A DNA stretch of 64,000 nt, from assembly GCF_012933545.1 (NCBI RefSeq), contig NZ_JAADJU010000015.1, forward strand, positions 62,001 through 126,000. The letters run 5' to 3'. The DNA is from Rouxiella aceris (GTDB lineage: Bacteria; Pseudomonadota; Gammaproteobacteria; Enterobacterales; Enterobacteriaceae). Positions 1-10,380 of this stretch are shown in pieces. The translations under genes were made by a program, and so were the position numbers. The notes beneath the pieces were generated by a model. The model saw only the letters and a program-made list of their open reading frames with translations, did no database searches and was not told the origin of the DNA. How positions within the stretch are numbered: the first letter of the stretch is position 1; every line of letters starts with the position of its first letter.

Positions 1-1442
1 TCAAAGGCGATGCGGTAGGTGTAGCTCACCAGCAGGTCGGTATGGCCGGCTGGCGTGGTGGTGCCCAGCATATCCGGCCCGCCGTTGGTCAGCAGTTGGA
101 TCAATACAAAGTTATTAAAGTTAAAGGCAAAGCTGGCGATCATCAGCGGTGTCAGAGGTTTGATCATCAGCGGCAGCGTAATGCAGAAGAAGTTCTGCAT
201 CGGTGTAGCGCCGTCCATTGCCGAGGCCTCATAAAGATCGTCCGGGATGGCTTTCAGCAGTCCCATGCAGAGGATCATCATGTACGGGTAACCCAGCCAG
301 GTATTGACCAGTATAATCATACCCTTGGCGGTCCAGGGGTCGCTAAACCACGAGGGTTTAATGCCAAACAGCGCGTTTAGCATCAGGTTGATTTCCCCGA
401 AGCTCTGGTTAAATAACCCTTTAAAAATCAGAATAGAGATAAAGGCTGGTACCGCATAGGGCAAGATCAACAGGATGCGGTACACCGCTTTGCCTTTCAG
501 ATCCTCCCACTGCACCACGCAGGCCAGCACCATGCCAACGGCAACGGTCAGTACCACGGTAAGCAGGGCAAAAACAATCGTCCAGACGAAGATCGACAGG
601 AAGGGCTTCTGGATACCCTCATCGTGCAGCACGCGCAGGAAATTTTTCCAGCCGATGCCGACGGTAAAGCCGGGACTCAGCTTTTCTGCCTGCCATTCGC
701 CCTGTGCGTTAATCGCCTGATAAAAACCCGTCTCTTTATTTGGGCGATAAACGACACCGGTCTGGGCATTGGTTAACTGTTGGTTCTCTTTATTCAGTTG
801 ATAGAGCGACTGAGTGCCGGAGAACTGGTGCAGAGAGCTCATTCTAAGCATTTCACCATCAGGCAGTTTGGCCATTAACTGGCCAAGGGCCAGGCGGTTT
901 TGGGTGATCACGCGCAGCCCGGCTTTGTCTCCGGCAGGCGCAGCCTGGGGGAGCATGGTCAGGGTTTGTGGCGAGGAAGCATTGAAGGCGAAAGGCGGGG
1001 AAACCAGCACCTCGCTGTTATCTGATGACGTCAGTGTTAGCTGCCAGCGATCACCTGCCGGATAGAGGGCAAAGTTCAGTGCCTTGCCACCCTCATACTC
1101 ACGCTCCATCAGCACCGACTGCGCACGTTCAAACGTCAGCTGGTTAGTGCTGCTGTAGTTGGTAAAGGCAATGGCGATGGTGCAAATCAGCGGGAACAAT
1201 ACAAATAACGACATCCCGGCCAGGCCAGGATAGACATAGCGCCACGAATAGGCACGGCGGTTACCGTAAATATAAAGGCCGGTGCTGGAGAGGAGCAGGG
1301 CCAGAACGGCAAAGAGGTATTCACCCTGCGCATACATCAGCACGATCAGATAACCGGTTAAGCAGGCGAGCAGGCCGATGGCCAGCCATTTTATCACCTG
1401 ACTCAACGGCCATTTTTTTTGAGCGGTTTGGGCTACTGGCAT
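1..1442 (-). CDS. malF: MalF, maltose ABC transporter permease (3' end cut by window edge)
   Basis: Inner-membrane permease of the MalFGK2 importer, which passes maltose and maltodextrins from MalE into the cytoplasm. Reading the minus strand from the ATG at 1442 gives MPVAQTAQKKWPLSQV followed by three N-terminal membrane segments, the large periplasmic loop typical of MalF (roughly residues 90-270), then the membrane domain containing an EASAMDGAT coupling helix that contacts MalK. The frame stays open to base 1, giving about 480 residues; E. coli MalF has 514, so only the last few dozen residues are missing. It lies 80 bp downstream of malE in the same direction, as in the E. coli malEFG operon; malG would lie beyond the left edge. 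Family assignment is certain; the 3' end is not visible. Confidence 0.95.
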   Translation of the reverse strand, partial: MPVAQTAQKKWPLSQVIKWLAIGLLACLTGYLIVLMYAQGEYLFAVLALLLSSTGLYIYGNRRAYSWRYVYPGLAGMSLFVLFPLICTIAIAFTNYSSTNQLTFERAQSVLMEREYEGGKALNFALYPAGDRWQLTLTSSDNSEVLVSPPFAFNASSPQTLTMLPQAAPAGDKAGLRVITQNRLALGQLMAKLPDGEMLRMSSLHQFSGTQSLYQLNKENQQLTNAQTGVVYRPNKETGFYQAINAQGEWQAEKLSPGFTVGIGWKNFLRVLHDEGIQKPFLSIFVWTIVFALLTVVLTVAVGMVLACVVQWEDLKGKAVYRILLILPYAVPAFISILIFKGLFNQSFGEINLMLNALFGIKPSWFSDPWTAKGMIILVNTWLGYPYMMILCMGLLKAIPDDLYEASAMDGATPMQNFFCITLPLMIKPLTPLMIASFAFNFNNFVLIQLLTNGGPDMLGTTTPAGHTDLLVSYTYRIAF

Positions 1443-1522
1443 AGGGGCTATCCTTGTAGTAACGGCAGGGAGCTGGTTTGCTCCGTGCCGTGTATTTCAA
1501 TACCTGAACGACATCAATCACA

Positions 1523-2737
1523 CTATTTGGTAATGCGGGTCTCTACGTCTTTCAGTGCCTGTTGAACGGTCTGGCGGCCATTAACCGCATTGATGATGGC
1601 GCTGCGCTCGGCATACCAGAAGGCGCTCATCTGCGGGATATTTGGCATGATTTCACCATTTTTCGAGTTGGCCATGGTAGCAGCGATGCGTGGATCACTC
1701 TCCAGCTTCTCCTGGTAGGATTTCAGTGCCACCGCGCCCAGAGGTTTGTCTTTGTTGACGGCGCTTAACCCCTCGTTAGTGATGAGATAGTTTTCCAGGA
1801 ACTCTTTCGCCAGTTCTTTATTCGGGCTGGCAGCATTGATACCTGCGGTCAGTACGCCCACAAACGGTTTGGAAGCTTTGCCATGGAAGGTTGGCAGCAG
1901 GGTGACACCATAGTTGATTTTGCTCTTGTCAAGGTTTGACCACGCCCACGGGCCGTCGATGGTCATCGCCGTCTGGCCTTTGTTAAAGGCGGCTTCGGCG
2001 ATGGAGTAATCGGTATCCGCGTTGATGTGTTTGTTTTTCACTAAATCGATAATAAACTGCAGACCTGCTTTAGACCCCTCGTTGTTCACGCCGGTGTCTT
2101 TGATGTTGTACTTGCCGTTTTCATACTTATAAGCGTAACCCCCGTCAGCGGCGATGATAGGCCAGGTGAAGTAGGGTTCCTGCAAGTTCCACATAATGGC
2201 GCTTTTACCGTTTGCGCGCAGGGCGGTGTCGAGTGCCGGGATCTCTTCCCAGGTTTTCGGCGCTTCTTTAATCAGGTCTTTGTTGTAAATCAGCGACAGC
2301 GCTTCTACTGCCACCGGGTAACCGATCAGCTTGCCGTTAAAGGTGACGGCATCCCAGGTGAACGGGAAGAGTTTGTCTTTAAAGGCCTGGTTCGGGCTGA
2401 TTTCAGCCAGCAGGCCAGACTGTGCGTAACCGCCAAAACGGTCGTGAGCCCAGAGGATGATGTCCGGGCCACCGCCGGTCGCCGCGACTTGTGGGTATTT
2501 CTCTTCCAGTTTATCCGGGTGTTCGACCGTGACTTTAATGCCGGTATCTTTTTCAAATTTCTTACCGACTTCTGCCAGGCCGTTATAGCCTTTATCACCG
2601 TTGATCCAGATAACCAGTTTTCCTTCTTCTATTTTGGCAAACGCAGAAGAGGAGAGCACCAGCGTCGCGAGTGCGGTCAGTGTCAGGGTATGTTTAACAA
2701 CTTTTTTAATGAAAGGAGCCTTGTTGCTGAGAGTCAT
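1523..2737 (-). CDS. malE: MalE, periplasmic maltose-binding protein
   Basis: High-affinity periplasmic receptor for maltose and maltodextrins, feeding MalFGK2 and the maltose chemotaxis response. The mature part starts [19 protein letters not shown] and matches E. coli MalE along its whole length, ending ETRITK. The frame is open up to 2824, but the ATG at 2737 is preferred: it has an AAAAGGA ribosome site 8 bases upstream and leaves a proper signal peptide of about 35 residues ([20 protein letters not shown], then ending SSSAFA). That signal is longer than in E. coli and carries an extra basic N-region. Product 404 residues. First gene of the malEF(G) unit, transcribed away from malK across a shared control region. 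Confidence 0.97.
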   Translation of the reverse strand: MTLSNKAPFIKKVVKHTLTLTALATLVLSSSAFAKIEEGKLVIWINGDKGYNGLAEVGKKFEKDTGIKVTVEHPDKLEEKYPQVAATGGGPDIILWAHDRFGGYAQSGLLAEISPNQAFKDKLFPFTWDAVTFNGKLIGYPVAVEALSLIYNKDLIKEAPKTWEEIPALDTALRANGKSAIMWNLQEPYFTWPIIAADGGYAYKYENGKYNIKDTGVNNEGSKAGLQFIIDLVKNKHINADTDYSIAEAAFNKGQTAMTIDGPWAWSNLDKSKINYGVTLLPTFHGKASKPFVGVLTAGINAASPNKELAKEFLENYLITNEGLSAVNKDKPLGAVALKSYQEKLESDPRIAATMANSKNGEIMPNIPQMSAFWYAERSAIINAVNGRQTVQQALKDVETRITK

Positions 2738-3114
2738 AATCCAGTCCTTTTTATTCCTGTTAGGAGTCGGTATTGCGCTTGTCAGAGACATAATGACAGG
2801 GTACGGCGTCAAGTGTGGATTCAACCCGGCCAGGCTTCATCATCCCCCCCTCTACGCCCCCGGGTCTCAGAGTGTGATCCCGTCGACACTCTCAGTCGTT
2901 ATGTGGTCCATGACTCGACATTCCGCTTCATTTTTTGCCACTCCGATCACGAATATGCCAGTTGCCGTGAACTTTCTCCCTGCTTAAGGGAGCCGTCGTC
3001 CTCCCTGCGCCTCCACCGTGAAAAACTTTGTTACGGGTGATTACGCTTAACGTCTAATCCTTCACTCTTTGTTGCATCGAGTTTTCTCGCTGGCAGCAAG
3101 TACAGGAGTTCAGG
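2738..3114. promoter_or_regulatory. malE-malK divergent control region with a likely MalT box
   Basis: This 377-bp gap separates malEF from malK-lamB-malM, which in E. coli holds MalT and CRP sites driving both directions. Bases 2838-2847 read CATCATCCCC, a 9/10 match on the minus strand to the MalT box GGGGA(T/G)GAGG. At 2873-2888 TGTGATCCCGTCGACA resembles a CRP site with a good left half and a weak right half. Several further C-rich hexamers near 2990-3010 could be degenerate MalT boxes. The ORFs that can be read through this gap are composition artefacts. Sites are assigned by eye; the function of the region is inferred from gene arrangement. Confidence 0.55.
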
Positions 3115-5549
<2,435 letters not shown>

Positions 5550-5765
5550 CTTTTTCCTTGCTGTTTCGCGCTGCTGATGCGAAGGCCGCGCGGCCTTGCC
5601 CCTGTCACCTGGTGAACTGCGCTCTCGGGGACTTGGTCGCTTGCCGCCTTGCGGCAACACGAAAAAGCTTGGGAAAAGCCCCGTTTCACATGAGCTAAGA
5701 AGTGCTGGCTGGCGGTATATCCCTGGATAGCCGCCAGCCTTTATGGCGATCAAAAGGAAACAATA
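5550..5765 (+). repeat. lamB-malM intergenic hairpin cluster
   Basis: Three strong inverted repeats lie in 216 bp. AAGGCCGCGCGGCCTT at 5582-5597 is a perfect 16-bp palindrome. TTGCCGC-ctt-GCGGCAA at 5641-5657 is a 7-bp stem. GGCTGGCGG and CCGCCAGCC at 5707-5715 and 5731-5739 form a 9-bp stem. In E. coli the same gap carries REP/BIME elements that protect upstream mRNA and reduce downstream expression; a similar role is inferred here. No T-run follows any stem, so these are not classical terminators. Confidence 0.6.
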
Positions 5766-6662
5766 ATGAGAAAAAATCTGCTGTCACTGTGCCTGTCGCT
5801 GAGTCTGTTGGGAGCCGTGCCTGCGGTGGTGTATGCCGCACAAAATGATGTGAATACCGCACCGGCGATCTCAAGCCAGGCGTTGCACCGTCTTTCATGG
5901 ACGCCGCTGGTGACACCCGTGACGCAGGATGTGACGCTTGGCACAGCCAGCGCAACCCTTAATCAGGGCGATATTCAAGGGGCTGTGGCGGCATATGCAC
6001 TGCCTGCGGACCGAGGATCCCTTGAGATCACCGTTAGCAGTATTGCCACCGGTAAAACGGTGTATGCCCCGAATGTATTAGTGCTGGATGAACAGATGCG
6101 TCCGGCCGCGTTTTATCCCTCCAGCTACTTCCCGTATCAGCAGCCGGGCATCGTTTCCAGCGACCGTCTTGAGGGCACCCTGAAGCTGACGCCAGCCTTG
6201 GGGCAGAGACAAATTTTCCTGCTGATCTACACCACGCGTCAGGATCTCGCTGAGACCACGCAGATGGTTAACCCGGCAAAAGCCTTTGCCGCAGGCGTGG
6301 GTAATGCCATACCGGATATCCCGGACCCGATAGCACGCCATACGCCAACCGGTAGATTAAGCCTGAAAGTGATTGCTGAACAGAAGAGCGGTAATGTGAT
6401 GATTGGCCAAATCTTCTCGTCTTCTACCTCTGCGGCGGCAGCGCCGGTAGTGGTTGGCAGCACAACGCCGGCGACGGCTGTACCGGCCAGCGCGAAACCC
6501 GGCGAACCGATGCTCGATGACTCTGAAACCTACTTCAACGACGCCATTAAAAAGGCGGTTAAAGCCGGTAACGTAGACAAGGCATTGAAACTGTTAAATG
6601 AAGCCGAGCGTCTGGGATCGAAAACTGCCCGTAGCACCTTTATCGACAGCGTGAAGCACTGA
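5766..6662 (+). CDS. malM: MalM, periplasmic protein of the maltose regulon
   Basis: MalM is a periplasmic protein co-expressed with lamB; its exact role is unsettled. The start has a clear leader (MRKNLLSLCLSLSLLGAVPA then VVYA) and an AAAGGAAA ribosome site. The body contains the family hallmarks LSWTPL near residue 45, LPADRGSLEITVSS near 80, and a long alanine-, serine- and threonine-rich linker around 215-245 before a charged helical C-terminus (DSETYFNDAIKKAVKAGNVD). Length 298, near the 306 of E. coli. Last gene of the malK-lamB-malM unit. Confidence 0.93.
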   Translation: MRKNLLSLCLSLSLLGAVPAVVYAAQNDVNTAPAISSQALHRLSWTPLVTPVTQDVTLGTASATLNQGDIQGAVAAYALPADRGSLEITVSSIATGKTVYAPNVLVLDEQMRPAAFYPSSYFPYQQPGIVSSDRLEGTLKLTPALGQRQIFLLIYTTRQDLAETTQMVNPAKAFAAGVGNAIPDIPDPIARHTPTGRLSLKVIAEQKSGNVMIGQIFSSSTSAAAAPVVVGSTTPATAVPASAKPGEPMLDDSETYFNDAIKKAVKAGNVDKALKLLNEAERLGSKTARSTFIDSVKH

Positions 6663-6672
6663 TCGCAAGCCA

Positions 6673-6693
6673 GGGGCAGGCGCGTTCTGCCCC
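6673..6693 (+). terminator. Hairpin at the end of malM
   Basis: GGGGCAG-gcgcgtt-CTGCCCC forms a 7-bp GC-rich stem 10 bases after the malM stop. There is no T-run after it, so termination may be factor-assisted or the stem may only stabilise the 3' end. Confidence 0.5.
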
Positions 6694-6993
6694 GTTAACG
6701 CAACGTATCTCATACTCCAACTCTCGGTTGCCAACAGGCAAGCCATCAAACAGTAAATTCAGATTTTGTGCAGCTCATCATGCCCATTAACGTGATGCTA
6801 TTCAAAGAGTAGCTCTTATTTTTATGGCAATTTAGCGCCTGGTACATTTTGCCTGCCCTGGATTTAATCATCGACCCTTTCAATGTATTGGCTAGAAAAT
6901 CCCGCCGGATAAGTATCGATTTATTTACGGCAGAGTAAGTTTTGGCCGTGAGAAAACCTGTATCACCAACAACCGATGGTCACGACTTAAATT
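6694..6993. other. Gap between malM and the TPR gene, no gene seen
   Basis: This 300-bp stretch is AT-rich relative to its neighbours. No coding signal, tRNA or recognisable operator was found. It presumably holds the promoter of the following gene; the ribosome site before the start at 6994 is poor. Confidence 0.5.
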
Positions 6994-8976
6994 ATGTTGA
7001 AACGTTTGCTCTCAGCCCTGTGCGGCAAAAAAAATAAAGCGCCTGCCAATGCCGATTCTGCGCCAAACTCTGCTTCATCTTCTCCGGCAGCAAAAGAAGA
7101 GATGATTGTTGCCTATGATGTCAACGGGAAAGAATTCCATATCACCCGCAGTGAGTGGCGAGAAAAAATATTCCTGCCCTCGCTGCAGCAAAAATGGGAC
7201 AACCCCGCCGAACTTTACGATGCGATCTTGACCGGCTTGAACGATGGTTTTGCCAGCGATTTGCTACCGGCCGCCGAACGTCTGGTAGAGATTGATCCTA
7301 ATCCCGAACGTTGCCACGTTATTCAGGGCATTGTGCTGATGAATAACAGCCAGTTCGCTGCCGCAGAAAATACCCTGCGTGCAGGCATAGCCAAAGTCGG
7401 TGAGACGGGAGCCTTGCTCAACAATTTGGCCAAAGTATTTGCCGAGTTGGGCGACGACACTCGCGCAGATGAGACGCTTTGGCGAGCGATACAGGCTGAA
7501 CCCAATCTGGAAAATGGTTTTATGTGGTGGGCAACCACGCAGCGGGAACGGGGTGGGGAGGCGGCCTATCTGAAGGCCTTGCGCACGGTAGCGGCTCTGC
7601 CTGGCAGTTGGCGAGCGAAATGCTGGCTGGCCCGTCATTATCTGGAAAACAACCAAGTGGCGGTTGCGCGCGACTTATACGCCGAAGTGATGGCCAGTGG
7701 CCTGTGCGATGATCGCGCAATGGTGATGATATCCAGAGACCTCGGCAATAATGATGAGATCCCGCTGATTGTCGAATTTTTCGCTCCGGTCTATGACGAG
7801 CATAAACATGATCCCAGGGTCGGCATGAACTTACTGCAAGCCTACCAGCAGCTTGGTAATGCCGAAGAAGGTGAAAAGCTGCTTGCCCGCATGTATCCAC
7901 TGGGTTTAGTGCCCTATAAACAGTATCTTGACGAGTTTGCCCAGGCCTTTCATGAGATACACAAGCAAACGGCGCAAAGTACGCCAATTGATGTCCAAAA
8001 TCTGAATATTCAAATCTTATCTTTCACGCAGCCAATTTGGCACTATGGCTTATGCCAGGCCGACTGGCTGTTCAAACAAAAGCATGAGGATGCACCAAAA
8101 GTAGGCTTCTTCGCGCTGTCAAAAATTAGCAACGACACATCTGCCTCCGAATCTCAGCGCGAAGATGATGTTGGACGATTAACTCGTGCTATTCCACTCT
8201 ATCTGGCCGAAGCCACTCACTATTGGAGCAACTACTCGACCCAAAACTATTTCCACATCGTGGAGGGGGCGGGACCTGCGCTGTTCGCAAGTCAGATCGA
8301 CGAAAATATTCTTTTCGACCTTGTGCCACCGACGATGAAGTATTTTGTGACGGGGGAAATAGGCTGTATTGGTGAAAATGAACAGGGTCAGTGGCAAATA
8401 TCCTTAATTCTCTGGGATTGCACCCGGCGAGTGAAGCAAGCTTGCGAAAGTGGTCAGGCAATTTATGCCGAGCTTGGTGCTCTGGTATTGGATCTTGAAC
8501 AACGTTTGCTTGCTCACATTGGCCTCAAACGTCAGCAGCCGCTGGATCCGTTCTACCAGTGTCCTGCTGTTGAGGTAATGCCAATTTATCTGAGCGCACT
8601 GGCGCAGAATTTTACGCTGACGCTGGTGGCAGATAAACATGCGCCTCACTCCACATTGTGGGGCGAGAGGGCGATGCTTGATTGGCCGTTTAACATGTTG
8701 TCGCATTGGCCGTCGGCACATGTACCAAAGCTGATGGCTATCTCTGGGTTGAGTAAAGCTTCTGATTATCGGTCGACGGCACTGGCTGAATATAGGCAAC
8801 GCTGTCTGAAGTTGCTGCACGATGCCGAAGAAATGAATAGCCCGGCTGCCAAGTTGGCACCGCTGGTATGGAAAATATTCGACATGCAGGAAGAGTTTCT
8901 GGCCCATCGCCGGAATTTGCCTGAAGGTTCCGACCAGGGTTACTTGCAATGGCTGGATCGCGTATCCGCAAAGTAA
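6994..8976 (+). CDS. Large TPR-like protein of unknown function
   Basis: I do not recognise a named family. The 660-residue product begins with a short basic stretch (MLKRLLSALCGKKNKAPANA) and a Ser/Ala/Pro-rich linker, with no convincing signal peptide. Residues about 80-300 look like tetratricopeptide helices: repeated pairs such as AAENTLRAGIAKVGETGALL, ADETLWRAIQAEPNLENGFM and ARDLYAEVMASGLCDDRAM. The C-terminal half (330-660) is globular, with several Trp and Cys residues and a motif near 440 (HYWSNYSTQNYFHIVEGAG). It stands alone between the mal unit and the molybdoenzyme operon, which is convergent. A scaffolding or stress role is possible but nothing in the sequence settles it. Confidence 0.75.
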   Translation: MLKRLLSALCGKKNKAPANADSAPNSASSSPAAKEEMIVAYDVNGKEFHITRSEWREKIFLPSLQQKWDNPAELYDAILTGLNDGFASDLLPAAERLVEIDPNPERCHVIQGIVLMNNSQFAAAENTLRAGIAKVGETGALLNNLAKVFAELGDDTRADETLWRAIQAEPNLENGFMWWATTQRERGGEAAYLKALRTVAALPGSWRAKCWLARHYLENNQVAVARDLYAEVMASGLCDDRAMVMISRDLGNNDEIPLIVEFFAPVYDEHKHDPRVGMNLLQAYQQLGNAEEGEKLLARMYPLGLVPYKQYLDEFAQAFHEIHKQTAQSTPIDVQNLNIQILSFTQPIWHYGLCQADWLFKQKHEDAPKVGFFALSKISNDTSASESQREDDVGRLTRAIPLYLAEATHYWSNYSTQNYFHIVEGAGPALFASQIDENILFDLVPPTMKYFVTGEIGCIGENEQGQWQISLILWDCTRRVKQACESGQAIYAELGALVLDLEQRLLAHIGLKRQQPLDPFYQCPAVEVMPIYLSALAQNFTLTLVADKHAPHSTLWGERAMLDWPFNMLSHWPSAHVPKLMAISGLSKASDYRSTALAEYRQRCLKLLHDAEEMNSPAAKLAPLVWKIFDMQEEFLAHRRNLPEGSDQGYLQWLDRVSAK

Positions 8977-9026
8977 CTATAGAACGCAGGGCAACCGCCA
9001 GTAACATACGCGCCTGCCCTGAAAAT

Positions 9027-9047
9027 CCGTCGGCACCAGGCCGACGG
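9027..9047 (-). terminator. Terminator hairpin between convergent units
   Basis: CCGTCGGC-accag-GCCGACGG is a perfect 8-bp stem placed between the stop of the TPR gene and the stop of the membrane subunit gene. On the minus strand it is followed by ATTTTC, a short U-tract, so it most likely ends the molybdoenzyme operon. Confidence 0.65.
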
Positions 9048-9055
9048 GAAGTGCG

Positions 9056-9823
9056 TTAATAAGGATGACCGATATTGACTATGGTGCTGATGGTATCGCC
9101 AAAAAAGGCCAGGCGGCTTAGCAGCACCGCCGCCAGCGCAGCCGCAGCCGCCATTGGCACCCGGTTTTTGCCAGGCAGCGAAAGAAAATAAGTCAGAATA
9201 AAGCACAGAATACTGCCCCAGAAAAAGAGCGAACTGCTCCATTTTCCTGCCGTCATTTGCATAATAGTGCCGCCGCTGCTCCAGATTAGCGGGGCGATAA
9301 TCAGCGATAAAACAAACAGCAGGATCCCTTGCCGTAACAGGGACGACGACGGCACCTCGTCCAGCAGTGGGATACAGGCTGCGCCCATCACCCACACCGT
9401 CAGGAAGTAGTACACCATCGGTAGACCGTTGGCGATGGCGGTTATCGCCGGTGCGGCATAAGTCATGCCCTGCACGATAACCAGTACCATGGCAAACAGC
9501 GCGGCAGCCAGTACCGCCAGTTTATGGCCGTTACTGAGAAATGCCGCAGCAATCGCCACGGCGAAGGCGCCGACTGCGACGATCTCGCGACTTAGCCAGG
9601 CCTGTTTGATATTGATTAATGCGTAGTAACCCTGGAAGGGATAGGAAAGGTGAAAAGCAGCGCCGATCAGCGAAATAAACAAGATAATACCGATGACCAG
9701 CCAGCCTTTACGCTGGGGCCGGTTTCCGGTGGCCCAACGCCGCCAGGCGAGAAATATCGCCATACCCGCTGCCGTCTGGCTTAACGAGGTGAAGATCACC
9801 AACGGGAGTTGATACTCTTCCAT
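9056..9823 (-). CDS. DmsC-like membrane anchor subunit
   Basis: Membrane anchor and menaquinol-oxidising subunit of a DMSO-reductase-type complex. The 255-residue protein has about eight hydrophobic segments. It starts MEEYQLPLVIFTSLSQTAAG, the typical DmsC N-terminus (short polar lead, then LVxFTxLxQxAxG), and is close to the 287 residues of E. coli DmsC. It is the last gene of the four-gene unit, two bases after the FeS subunit gene. It would pass electrons from menaquinol in the inner membrane to the FeS subunit. The terminal acceptor cannot be read from this subunit. Confidence 0.85.
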   Translation of the reverse strand: MEEYQLPLVIFTSLSQTAAGMAIFLAWRRWATGNRPQRKGWLVIGIILFISLIGAAFHLSYPFQGYYALINIKQAWLSREIVAVGAFAVAIAAAFLSNGHKLAVLAAALFAMVLVIVQGMTYAAPAITAIANGLPMVYYFLTVWVMGAACIPLLDEVPSSSLLRQGILLFVLSLIIAPLIWSSGGTIMQMTAGKWSSSLFFWGSILCFILTYFLSLPGKNRVPMAAAAALAAVLLSRLAFFGDTISTIVNIGHPY

Positions 9824-9825
9824 AA

Positions 9826-10380
9826 TCAGTCTCCTATCTGCTGTGGCAGATGTGGCATGATAAATCGGGTGCCGGGATTCAGTTCGGGCATCTTGGGGTA
9901 TCCCGGTGGGTATTGCACGGCATTGGCGGGAAGCTCGTTGCTGTCGAGGTCAATAAGGCTGAGCGCGCCGACCGGACAGGCCTCGACGCACGCCGGCAAC
10001 AGACCAACATCCAGACGTTCGTAACACAGGCTGCATTTTTCTGCTTTGCGGGTCTCCTGGTTATAACGCGGTGCGCCATAAGGGCAGCAGCGGATACAGT
10101 TCTTGCAACCAATGCAGCGTTCCGGGTCATGTACCACCACGCCATCGGCTCTTTTGCTATAGGCCTCTACCGGGCAGGCGGCGAGACAGGCCGGATGTTC
10201 GCAATGATTACAGGCCAGCGAGTAAAATGCCCGTTCCTCATGCGGATAAATTGTGGCATCAAGAGGATAGACATAGCGCCAGAACAGCTCCGGTTCGAGC
10301 TGGTTGAAGCTCTTGCACGCCATGGCACAACCTCGACAGCCAATACACTTGTTACTGTCGACTAAAAATGCGCGTCTCAT
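9826..10380 (-). CDS. DmsB-like four-cluster ferredoxin subunit
   Basis: Electron-transfer subunit with four [4Fe-4S] binding motifs in the usual interleaved layout: CIGCRGCAMAC near residue 12, CNHCEHPACLAAC near 57, CIGCKNCIRCCPYG near 89 and CSLCYERLDVGLLPACVEAC near 116. No signal peptide is present, as expected for a subunit exported folded together with its Tat-tagged partner. Length 184. The ATG overlaps the stop of the catalytic subunit gene by four bases (ATGA), so translation is probably coupled. The third motif keeps CIRCC where E. coli DmsB has CxxCxxAC, a point that could affect cluster potential. Confidence 0.92.
   Translation of the reverse strand: MRRAFLVDSNKCIGCRGCAMACKSFNQLEPELFWRYVYPLDATIYPHEERAFYSLACNHCEHPACLAACPVEAYSKRADGVVVHDPERCIGCKNCIRCCPYGAPRYNQETRKAEKCSLCYERLDVGLLPACVEACPVGALSLIDLDSNELPANAVQYPPGYPKMPELNPGTRFIMPHLPQQIGD

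Noticed and set aside
2444-3040. Long plus-strand open frames across malE and its upstream region
   Set aside because: They are antisense to malE or lie in the malE-malK control region, have no ribosome site and encode implausible proteins.
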